A stretch of 12,843 bases of DNA. It comes from CAZOMR01 sp964580655 (GTDB lineage: Bacteria; RBG-13-61-14; CAZOMR01). Under the pieces are notes generated by a model, which saw nothing but the letters and a program-made list of their open reading frames with translations, ran no database searches and had not been told where the DNA came from. The stretch lies in contig CAZOMR010000074.1 of the NCBI GenBank assembly GCA_964580655.1, forward strand, positions 1 through 12,843, written 5' to 3'. This document shows, piece after piece, positions 6,980-12,843 of the stretch; the first letter of the stretch is position 1; the number at the start of each line of letters is the position of its first letter. Made by a program: the position numbers and the translations under genes.

Positions 6980-8431
6980 CTATCTTGACAATTCGCGGAT
7001 CATTTTTTCAAGCCGAAAGGGAACGACGAAAATCCACCGTATTCCCCAGTAGATTCCGCGGAACATGAACCTGTTCTTGGGGAAACGCCACAGTATCTTT
7101 AAGACTATCCTGGGCCGGAGAAAGAACCTCACATAGGCTCTGCGCTGAACCTTGAACAGGTCTACGCCCGTAGCCTTTCCATAGAGGCTATTCTCGGCCC
7201 AGTAATCGAAGTCGAACTCATCCCATCCGGAGAAGTCAAAATCAGGATAAGCCTTCCGAGCAAGATCCAACAAACCGGTCCGAGGATAAACCACCACAGT
7301 GAAAAACCAGGGGCGTAACAATTTGCTATCAAACGCATACCTGATCGTGCTCTCTATCTCTTCAGGTGTCTCGCAGGGGAATCCGAGCATGAAAAATGCC
7401 TGCGGGATAATCCCTTCCTCGTCCGTCCAGACGATGGCTTGTTTGACCTTATCAAGATTCAGGTTCTTCTTTATAGCCTTTTGAAGCCTCGGCGAGGCTG
7501 TCTCCACAGCATAGGTGATAGTGTAACAGCCGGCGGCCTTGAGCTTCTTTATCAACTCACGGTCCATCATGTCCCCGCGCAGGCCATTGGGGAAAGCTAT
7601 CTTGACCTTTATTCCCCGCTCTACTATCTCGTCGCAGATGCGCTTGGCACGCGGCAGATCAAGGTTGAAGATGTCATCCACGATATGAAGCTCCTTTACA
7701 CCGTAGCGACCAGTGAGAATCTCTATCTCCTCTATTACATTCTCCACGCTCCGCTTGCGGATTTTTTTGCCGAAGATGTTGTGGCAGTAGGCGCAGTGGA
7801 AGGGGCAGGCCCGTGTGGTGAAAAGTATTGCCCAGGGCGTGGAGTGGCAGAAGGCATTCATCGAGGTCTCCCGGGAATAGCGCTTGAAATCAACCATGTC
7901 CCATGCCGGAAGAGGGATAGAATCCAGGTTCTCGATGAACTCCCGATCAGGGGTAACTACCATATTACCATCGCGCATGAATGCAATGCCCTTGACATCA
8001 TCCAGGGGCTCGTTGTTCTCAAACCTGGACAAAATCTCCAGAAAAGTGCGCTCCCCCTCGCCGATCACCGCCACATCCACCATGGTATCCTTTAGAACCC
8101 TGTCATAAAAAATGGTTGCATGAGGCCCTCCGAGAATCACGGGCCGGCTCGGTGCAAGCTCCTTTGAAATCCGGGCAACCTCAGCGGCCTCCTTTTGCTC
8201 CACACTCATAGCACTGATGCAGACCATATCCGGCTCAAACTCTTTCATCCGGTTCCGTATTTGCTCGAAACTCAGGTTGTAGAGGGCCTGCTCAACGAGA
8301 TCAATCTCAAACCGACCGGGAAAATCCCTGCGGAGAAGGGAAATCATATAGAGGAACCCGAGTGGCTGAGCAAAACCGATGTAGGAATACCGCGTCCCCG
8401 GGCGGATCATCATGATGCGCTCAATCTTCAT
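6980..8431 (-). CDS. B12-binding-domain radical SAM protein (copy 2)
   Basis: The 483-residue protein is a close paralog of the gene at 5430-6917 with the same architecture: a B12-binding-type domain (1-145, with GGPHAT at 101-106 and GEGERTFLEI at 124-133, no DxHxxG) and a radical SAM barrel with Cys209, 213 and 216 in CPFHCAYC. An Arg/aromatic-rich C-terminus ends 12 residues shorter than copy 1. The first 55 and last 130 residues differ most, while the barrel core is nearly the same. Differences such as CISAMSVEQK versus GFSAMSMEAN (71-80) fall in the B12-binding domain, so cofactor handling or substrate may differ. The ATG has no strong ribosome binding site. It lies 76 bases downstream of thi4 on the same strand, with a small inverted repeat in between. 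Confidence 0.88.
   Translation of the reverse strand: MKIERIMMIRPGTRYSYIGFAQPLGFLYMISLLRRDFPGRFEIDLVEQALYNLSFEQIRNRMKEFEPDMVCISAMSVEQKEAAEVARISKELAPSRPVILGGPHATIFYDRVLKDTMVDVAVIGEGERTFLEILSRFENNEPLDDVKGIAFMRDGNMVVTPDREFIENLDSIPLPAWDMVDFKRYSRETSMNAFCHSTPWAILFTTRACPFHCAYCHNIFGKKIRKRSVENVIEEIEILTGRYGVKELHIVDDIFNLDLPRAKRICDEIVERGIKVKIAFPNGLRGDMMDRELIKKLKAAGCYTITYAVETASPRLQKAIKKNLNLDKVKQAIVWTDEEGIIPQAFFMLGFPCETPEEIESTIRYAFDSKLLRPWFFTVVVYPRTGLLDLARKAYPDFDFSGWDEFDFDYWAENSLYGKATGVDLFKVQRRAYVRFFLRPRIVLKILWRFPKNRFMFRGIYWGIRWIFVVPFRLEKMIRELSR
7490..7711 (-). repeat. 222-bp perfect repeat, copy in radical SAM gene 2
   Basis: Identical to 5976-6197. The next base differs on either side, and nearby codons for unchanged residues carry many synonymous differences, which marks this patch as unusually homogenised. 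Confidence 0.95.
7920..8017 (-). repeat. 98-bp near-identical repeat, copy in radical SAM gene 2
   Basis: Partner of 6406-6503 with four differences that I can count. It is a second highly similar island between the paralogs. Confidence 0.85.
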
Positions 8432-8465
8432 TTACTTCAAAGGGGCAATATATTACAATTTGCCC

Positions 8466-8487
8466 GTCGCGACTAAAGTCGTTCGCA
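8466..8487. repeat. Small inverted repeat between thi4 and radical SAM gene 2
   Basis: CGAC-TAAA-GTCG (8470-8481), with partly pairing GCG/CGC flanks, forms a short hairpin just after the thi4 stop. It resembles the small palindromic intergenic elements dispersed in many bacterial genomes. There is no U-tract, so I do not call it a terminator. Confidence 0.35.
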
Positions 8488-8507
8488 CAGATATTAAAAA
8501 ATAACTA

Positions 8508-9332
8508 CTATAAACCGCTCTCATTCTTAAGTATCCTTGATGCAATCTCTGCGCCTCGCTTTCCGGAAATCAGCATGGCCCCGAAAGTGGGTCCCATGCG
8601 GGGAAGCGCATCCACAGCGCTTACGGCCATGCCTACCGCCATCAGCCCGGGATGCACCTCTCTGGTATGCTCTACGACCATGTCCTCGGACTGTTCGATC
8701 CACATCGCACCACAGCCCGGCAGGGTAATAAGCCCGCGCCGCTCCAGGGCACTGATAACAACCGCATCGTGTCCCGATGCATCAATAACCAGTCGTGATT
8801 CCAGGGCTACCGGGTCCACGCACGCTATTTCCCGGGGAAGATGGCTTATCGCACTCCAGTTGATCACAACCCCGGCCACACGATTCTTCTGCCGCAGGAC
8901 AACATCCTCAAACATCGTCATGTTCGCCACCTTTGCCCCGGCATCGCATGTTTCAGCGATCAGCTTACTGCAGGCGTGTGGACCATCTGTTACAAACAGG
9001 CCCGGCCCCACCTTCCGGCAGGGCACGCCCATCTCCTTCAACTCCTTCTCGGCAGGTGCCCGGATGGTGATCTTGTTCATCAGGTACCCACCGAGCCAGA
9101 ACCCTCCGCCTAGATAGTTGTTCATCTCGATGATCAGAACCTTATGGCCCCCTCGCGCCAGGTCCCTGGCCGCAATCAGGCCGCTCGGGCCCCCGCCCAC
9201 GATGATCACATCACTCTGGGCATATTCAAGCAACTGCCTGGAAAATTCTGACACGATCGCTCGTGTAACTTCCTTCTCTCCCACGGAGCTGAACAGAGCC
9301 TTCTTTTTCTTCGGAACCCTCGAATTCCCCAT
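8508..9332 (-). CDS. thi4: Thi4-family thiazole synthase (ADP-thiazole synthase)
   Basis: The 274-residue enzyme makes the thiazole half of thiamine from NAD and glycine plus sulfur. An N-terminal dinucleotide-binding motif VIIVGGGPSGLIAARDLA (42-59) is followed by EMNNYLGGGFWLGG (69-82). Conserved NWSAI (158-162), ASGHDA (185-190) and the C-terminal RMGPTFGAMLISG (245-257) all match the family. The residue before VDP is Cys171 (codon at 8820-8822). By my alignment from memory this is the position of yeast Thi4 Cys205, the sulfur donor, whereas the sulfide-dependent archaeal enzymes have His there. The start at 9332 has GGAGG with 5-base spacing. The gene follows asd after 57 bases on the same strand, so co-transcription is likely. 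I see no TPP riboswitch in front of it. Confidence 0.9.
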   Translation of the reverse strand: MGNSRVPKKKKALFSSVGEKEVTRAIVSEFSRQLLEYAQSDVIIVGGGPSGLIAARDLARGGHKVLIIEMNNYLGGGFWLGGYLMNKITIRAPAEKELKEMGVPCRKVGPGLFVTDGPHACSKLIAETCDAGAKVANMTMFEDVVLRQKNRVAGVVINWSAISHLPREIACVDPVALESRLVIDASGHDAVVISALERRGLITLPGCGAMWIEQSEDMVVEHTREVHPGLMAVGMAVSAVDALPRMGPTFGAMLISGKRGAEIASRILKNESGL

Positions 9333-9389
9333 TTTATCCTCCCTTCGAAGAAGGGCACTTGAAAGACTTATCTTGCCATGAAGCCATCT

Positions 9390-10415
9390 CTAGAGTAAAT
9401 CCATCTCAAGCATCTTCTCCGCTATCTGCACCGCATTGAGTGCGCCGCCCTTGCGTATGTTGTCCGAGACGCAAAACAGGTCTATCGCGTTTTGGGCGGA
9501 TGTATCCTCGCGGATGCGGCCTACGAAAACCTCGTCCTTTTCCGCGGCCATCAAAGGATATGGCCATATGCCCTCTCCGGCATCATCCACCACCTTCACC
9601 CCTGGAGCGGCCTCAAGAATCTCTCTCACCTCATCAAGGCTGATCTTCCTCTCAGTCTGGATGTTGATAGCCTCTGCATGGCCCTTGAACACCGGAACCC
9701 GCACACAAGTGGCGCTCACTGCAAGGTCCGGTTCCCCCATTATCTTCCTCGCTTCTATGACCATCTTGATCTCTTCCTCGTAATAACCGGGAAACTCATC
9801 CTTGAGCGAGGCTATCTGGGGTATCACATTAAAAGCGATCTGGACAGGGTATTCCCTTGCTTTCAGAGGCTCGCCCTTGACCCAGGCGATCATCTGATCC
9901 TCCAGTTCCCTGACCGCGGGCCCTCCGGTACCGCTCACCGCCTGGTAGGTGCTGACCACTATGCGCTTTACCTTCGCCACCCGATGGATCGGGGCCAAGG
10001 CCATCACCATCTGGATGGTGGAGCAGTTGGGATTCGCGATCAGTCCCTGGTAATCATTGAGCGCATCGGGATTGACCTCCGGCACTACAAGCGGCACACG
10101 CGGGTCCATGCGGAAGTCCTTGCCATTATCAATCACCACCAGGCCCTGCTTTACCGCTTCCCATCCGTATGTAACCGATGCCCCTTTCGCGCCCTCGGTT
10201 CCTGCGAAGAACGCAAGATCATAACCAGCGAACTCCTTTGAATCCGCGGATACCACCTTGTAGTCCTGGCCGTCAATACTCTCCGTGCGAGGCCTTCTTG
10301 CGAGAATCTTGACCTCCTTGGCCGGAAAATTCCGCCCTCTCAGCACACGCACCATCTCCGCGCCGACCATGCCTATCCCGACAACAATTACACGGTACTC
10401 ATCCTTTCTCGCCAT
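9390..10415 (-). CDS. asd: Aspartate-semialdehyde dehydrogenase
   Basis: Asd reduces aspartyl phosphate to aspartate semialdehyde with NADPH in the cytosol. This is the branch-point step to lysine, diaminopimelate, threonine and methionine. Counting from the start chosen here (341 residues), the nucleotide-binding loop is VVGIGMVGAEMV (11-22), the catalytic Cys131 lies in NPNCSTIQMV (128-137), SGTGGPAVRELEDQ (161-174) is conserved, and the general-base His246 is in PVFKGHAEAIN (241-251). I choose ATG 10415 over ATG 10430: GGAGGG (10428-10423) sits 7 bases before 10415 and would be inside the coding region if the longer 346-residue start were used. Thi4 follows directly. The loop is GIGMVG rather than the common GATGxVG, a mild variation. 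Confidence 0.93.
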   Translation of the reverse strand: MARKDEYRVIVVGIGMVGAEMVRVLRGRNFPAKEVKILARRPRTESIDGQDYKVVSADSKEFAGYDLAFFAGTEGAKGASVTYGWEAVKQGLVVIDNGKDFRMDPRVPLVVPEVNPDALNDYQGLIANPNCSTIQMVMALAPIHRVAKVKRIVVSTYQAVSGTGGPAVRELEDQMIAWVKGEPLKAREYPVQIAFNVIPQIASLKDEFPGYYEEEIKMVIEARKIMGEPDLAVSATCVRVPVFKGHAEAINIQTERKISLDEVREILEAAPGVKVVDDAGEGIWPYPLMAAEKDEVFVGRIREDTSAQNAIDLFCVSDNIRKGGALNAVQIAEKMLEMDLL

Positions 10416-10422
10416 AACCGCT

Positions 10423-10428
10423 CCCTCC
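10423..10428 (-). promoter_or_regulatory. Ribosome binding site deciding the asd start
   Basis: GGAGGG on the minus strand lies 7 bases before ATG 10415. The alternative ATG at 10430 overlaps this site and has no good site of its own. Confidence 0.7.
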
Positions 10429-10433
10429 ATATG

Positions 10434-10448
10434 TCCTGCTTCGCAGGA
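10434..10448. repeat. Small hairpin just upstream of the asd ribosome binding site
   Basis: TCCTGC and GCAGGA pair perfectly around a 3-base loop, ending 5 bases from the GGAGGG of asd. It could affect translation of asd or be a chance palindrome. No attenuator or riboswitch structure is recognisable around it. Confidence 0.35.
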
Positions 10449-10554
10449 ATATCAAATCTCAAATGACAAGTATTTACTTTGCGTCTGCTCCGCATCTGCA
10501 GGATTTGCGGTGAAAGTTATTCAGCCCTCAACTGCAAAATCCGGGACAAAAAAA

Positions 10555-10600
10555 TTCTTTTTGAAAAAGGGCCACCTTTTTTCTTTTGAGAAGGTGGCCC
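10555..10600 (-). terminator. Rho-independent terminator after the PpiD-like gene
   Basis: GGGCCACCTT (10569-10578) and AAGGTGGCCC (10591-10600) form a perfect 10-bp stem with a 12-base loop. Read on the minus strand, the stem is followed by TTTTTC and further T-rich sequence. It lies about 115 bases past the PpiD-like stop codon and separates that transcript from asd. The plus-strand side has a weaker T-tract, and no plus-strand gene ends here. Confidence 0.85.
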
Positions 10601-10714
10601 GTTCGGTTTTTCAATCGCCTGCTACGGCCCCCCCCATCTGTTCTTCTTCTTTACGATCCGCTTCAAGTTCATCTTGCTCCCGCTTTTCCCTTGAAGACCT
10701 GTCCTATCTGCAAT

Positions 10715-12676
10715 TCAGTAAACGCGCTCGTAAAGTTCCGTGTATGTAACAGCATCCTGCTTCAGGCTTTCAATGAAGTTACTCGTGACCTCCTGTTGTT
10801 TCTCATGAAGTATCTGCTGTTCAAATTCATCGGGATTATCTTCAAACTCCTCCATGTCCGCGGGTTTGAGCTCTTTGAAATGGATTACGACCATCTTCCG
10901 GCTGACCTCATAGACATCCTCAGGCCAGGGCTGGTCCGGGCCGAGGCGAAAGGCCGCGGCCTTGAGTTCCTCGGAATAGCCTATCCCGGGAATCTCGTTG
11001 GCCGCACGGGGGAAAAACCCTGTCTCCTGCCAGGATAATCCAGCCTCTCTCGCTACCCTCTTAACCTCCGTTCCGGCCTTGAGCTCTTCCAGGTATGCCC
11101 TCGCCTCCTTGCGCGCCCTCTTCTTCTTGATCTCCGGGGTGATTATCCGCACTATCTTCTCCCGCGATTCCTCAAGGCTCGCCTGGTGAGGCTCAGCAAT
11201 CTCCGCTAACTCTATGACATATAGATCATCCAGGCCGCTTATCTTCTCGCTTGTCTCGCCCATCTCAAGCAGAAAAGCATGGTGGGACACCTGATAAAAG
11301 TCAGGAATATCAGGCACGGCCTGTTCCTGCCTGTGAAAGAACTCGCTCGTGTAAAGAGCGATCCCGGTCTCATCTGCCACCTCCTGCATGCCCTTTCCCG
11401 AATTGAGCATACTCTCCACCGTGTTTGCATCCAGGGTCGCCAGGGCAAAAGCCCTTGTCCGCCGGAAGCTCTCTTCCACTTCATCTTTGACCTCGTAATA
11501 AGGCATAAACTTCGCCGAGGTCTTATCCTCAAGTTTGAGAACATGGAATCCGTATTGGGTCCGCACCGGATCCGAGACCTCTCCGGGCAGAAGAGCGAAA
11601 GCGGCTTCATCAATCTGCGGGAGAGCCCTGCCGCGAAATATCTCGCCCAGGTCCCCCCCTTGATCCTTTGTGCCGGCATCTTCAGAAAAGGTCCGGGCCA
11701 GTTCTGCAAAGTCCTCCTGGCCAGCCCGCGCCCGCGCGGCCAACTCCTCGGCCCTGATTCGGGACTCCTCTATCATCTCCTCAGAATCACTCCCGTTTAC
11801 CCTGATGAGAATGTGACGCAGATGGGCCTTTTCCGGCTCCACCATATAGCGCTCCTTGGTCTCGTTAAAAAAATCAGCCAGCTCCTTCGCGTTCAGTTTG
11901 ACCTTCTTTTCATAGTCCGGCACATGAAACTTGAAAAAACGCACCCTCCGTGTCTCGGGAAGATCAAACCTCTCTTTGTTGTCCTCATAGTATTCACTTA
12001 TCTCTTCCTCGGTCGGCCTCGCATCCTTAAACCTCTCATCAATATCCAGAGAGAGGTATTCGAGGTTGATCCTCTCATGTTCAAAGATGTATCTCTCCCG
12101 GGCTTCCCCTTTAAGAAGCAGTGCCGAGCCGGAAACAAGCCCTATGAGCTTTGTCATGGCCAACTGGTCTCTTATCTCGGCCTCGTAGGCCCCCTCGGTC
12201 TTGCCCTGGCGGGAGAGCATCCGGAGATAAATCTGCCGATTGAACCGGCCTGTTCTGTCTCGAAACAAAGGGCTATGGGCTATGGTCTCGCGCACCTCGG
12301 CATTGCTCACCTCAATTCCCCATTCCCTTGCCTTAGAAAGGAGCAATATATTCTGCACCATCTGATCCATTACCTGGCCCTTGAAATCAATGCCTTCCAT
12401 CAGTGATTCTGGAATATCACCTTCATACTGCTCGCGCATCATCTGAAGCCAGTACCGCCGTTGTTCATTCACCGCACGCTGGAGCTGTTCATAAGTTATA
12501 GGATTCCCTTTAACATGGGCCACCGGGGCATCCGGCAGGGCCCTGCCCCCTGCGGCACATGACCGGATTCGGCTTGAGCTCAATATCCCGAATCCGCCGA
12601 AGAAAGTAAGCGCGATAAAATAGAAAAGCGCCTTCACCCATCTTGACCTAGCACGCTTGCGAAACCAACTAAGCAC
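10715..12676 (-). CDS. ppiD: PpiD-like periplasmic chaperone / peptidyl-prolyl isomerase
   Basis: The 653-residue protein is anchored in the inner membrane by a helix at about 14-34 after a strongly basic start (WFRKRARSRW), with the body in the periplasm. A SurA_N-type chaperone region spans about 50-240. A single PPIC (parvulin) domain follows at about 283-385, recognisable from HLRHILIRV (285-293), FAELARTFSED (323-333), GGDLGEI (340-346) and YGFHVLKLED (375-384). A helical, charged C-terminal part completes it. Size and order match E. coli PpiD (about 620 residues), which assists folding of exported proteins at the Sec translocon. The start is GTG at 12676 with GAGGAG 8 bases upstream. 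It has its own promoter candidate and terminator, so it is probably a single-gene transcript. Confidence 0.88.
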   Translation of the reverse strand: MLSWFRKRARSRWVKALFYFIALTFFGGFGILSSSRIRSCAAGGRALPDAPVAHVKGNPITYEQLQRAVNEQRRYWLQMMREQYEGDIPESLMEGIDFKGQVMDQMVQNILLLSKAREWGIEVSNAEVRETIAHSPLFRDRTGRFNRQIYLRMLSRQGKTEGAYEAEIRDQLAMTKLIGLVSGSALLLKGEARERYIFEHERINLEYLSLDIDERFKDARPTEEEISEYYEDNKERFDLPETRRVRFFKFHVPDYEKKVKLNAKELADFFNETKERYMVEPEKAHLRHILIRVNGSDSEEMIEESRIRAEELAARARAGQEDFAELARTFSEDAGTKDQGGDLGEIFRGRALPQIDEAAFALLPGEVSDPVRTQYGFHVLKLEDKTSAKFMPYYEVKDEVEESFRRTRAFALATLDANTVESMLNSGKGMQEVADETGIALYTSEFFHRQEQAVPDIPDFYQVSHHAFLLEMGETSEKISGLDDLYVIELAEIAEPHQASLEESREKIVRIITPEIKKKRARKEARAYLEELKAGTEVKRVAREAGLSWQETGFFPRAANEIPGIGYSEELKAAAFRLGPDQPWPEDVYEVSRKMVVIHFKELKPADMEEFEDNPDEFEQQILHEKQQEVTSNFIESLKQDAVTYTELYERVY

Positions 12677-12684
12677 CAGAGTAT

Positions 12685-12690
12685 CTCCTC
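12685..12690 (-). promoter_or_regulatory. Ribosome binding site for the GTG start of the PpiD-like gene
   Basis: GAGGAG on the minus strand lies 8 bases before GTG 12676. It supports this non-ATG start, which also gives the expected basic N-terminus and membrane helix. Confidence 0.65.
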
Positions 12691-12709
12691 ATAATTTTTC
12701 AGATTCCTA

Positions 12710-12738
12710 ATATTAGTCCCGAACACGGAATAAATCAA
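12710..12738 (-). promoter_or_regulatory. Candidate sigma-70 promoter for the PpiD-like gene
   Basis: On the minus strand TTGATT (12738-12733) and TAATAT (12715-12710) are 17 bases apart, about 34 bases before the GTG start. Each hexamer matches 4/6 of consensus. Confidence 0.4.
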
Positions 12739-12808
12739 GGGGTGTGCGACATAAATGGTGACTTTTTTAATTCTCGGCCGTAGAGGCTCTGCTTGCTGCG
12801 CCCTTTGA

Positions 12809-12828
12809 GGGCAGGCCAAGCCCTGCCC
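12809..12828. repeat. GC-rich inverted repeat near the right edge
   Basis: GGGCAGG and CCTGCCC pair over 7 bp around CCAAGC, inside a GC-rich stretch (about 12775-12843) unlike the AT-rich promoter beside it. This type of sequence is common as a dispersed intergenic palindrome. The element runs up to the window edge, so its extent is unknown. Confidence 0.4.
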
Positions 12829-12843
12829 CTACATTGGCTGTGC

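Noticed and set aside
7439..8095. 218-codon plus-strand open frame opposite radical SAM gene 2.
   Set aside because: It lies wholly within a conserved radical SAM gene and shows no family features.
10628..10635. Run of eight C as a second possible slippage site.
   Set aside because: It lies in non-coding sequence between the PpiD-like stop and its terminator, so it joins no reading frames.
10611..10703. Minus-strand open stretch of 31 codons rich in Glu, Lys and Arg between the PpiD-like stop and its terminator; in another frame, a 16-codon ORF starting ATG-AAC-TTG-AAG after GGGAG.
   Set aside because: The long stretch has no start codon and follows an in-frame TAG, and it cannot be joined to the PpiD-like gene by a single shift because the PpiD stop comes first. 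The 16-codon ORF is too short to support without conservation.
11279..12406. 375-codon plus-strand open frame opposite the PpiD-like gene.
   Set aside because: The minus-strand gene has clear SurA_N and PPIC domain sequence, a ribosome binding site, and a promoter and terminator. The plus frame is an antisense shadow with no recognisable domain.

Overview
The window is ordinary-looking bacterial chromosome with roughly balanced base composition. A Gram-negative host is suggested by three things: a PpiD-like periplasmic chaperone, a probable outer-membrane lipoprotein with TPRs, and a RodZ-like gene directly after it. Two cobalamin-type radical SAM enzymes and a Thi4-type thiazole synthase fit an anaerobic lifestyle. 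I cannot name the phylum from the sequence. I see no tRNA, rRNA, CRISPR array, transposase or phage gene.

Left half, plus strand (about 1-5393): the tail of an unidentified, possibly membrane, protein; a PfkB-family sugar kinase; then a tight four-gene run. This run is (1) a 403-residue acidic protein with a small N-terminal domain and a long Glu/Pro-rich tail carrying repeated short acidic motifs, (2) a PilF-like TPR lipoprotein, (3) a RodZ-like membrane-anchored helix-turn-helix protein whose periplasmic half lies in the -1 frame after a run of nine T, and (4) a membrane-anchored TPR protein fused to a gluzincin metallopeptidase domain with HEYTH and a downstream Glu. The set looks like an envelope, cell-shape or pilus-related module.

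Right half, minus strand (5430-12676): reading in the direction of transcription, a PpiD-like chaperone with its own promoter candidate and a strong intrinsic terminator; asd (aspartate semialdehyde dehydrogenase); thi4; and two tandem paralogous B12-binding-type radical SAM genes. The paralogs share a perfectly identical 222-bp patch although neighbouring sequence of equal protein conservation has diverged at synonymous sites. The two halves converge at about 5394-5429.

Most worth following up: the nine-T frame change in the RodZ-like gene, the Cys at the sulfur-donor position of Thi4, the gene-conversion-like patch in the radical SAM pair, and the repeated acidic motifs in the unknown protein.
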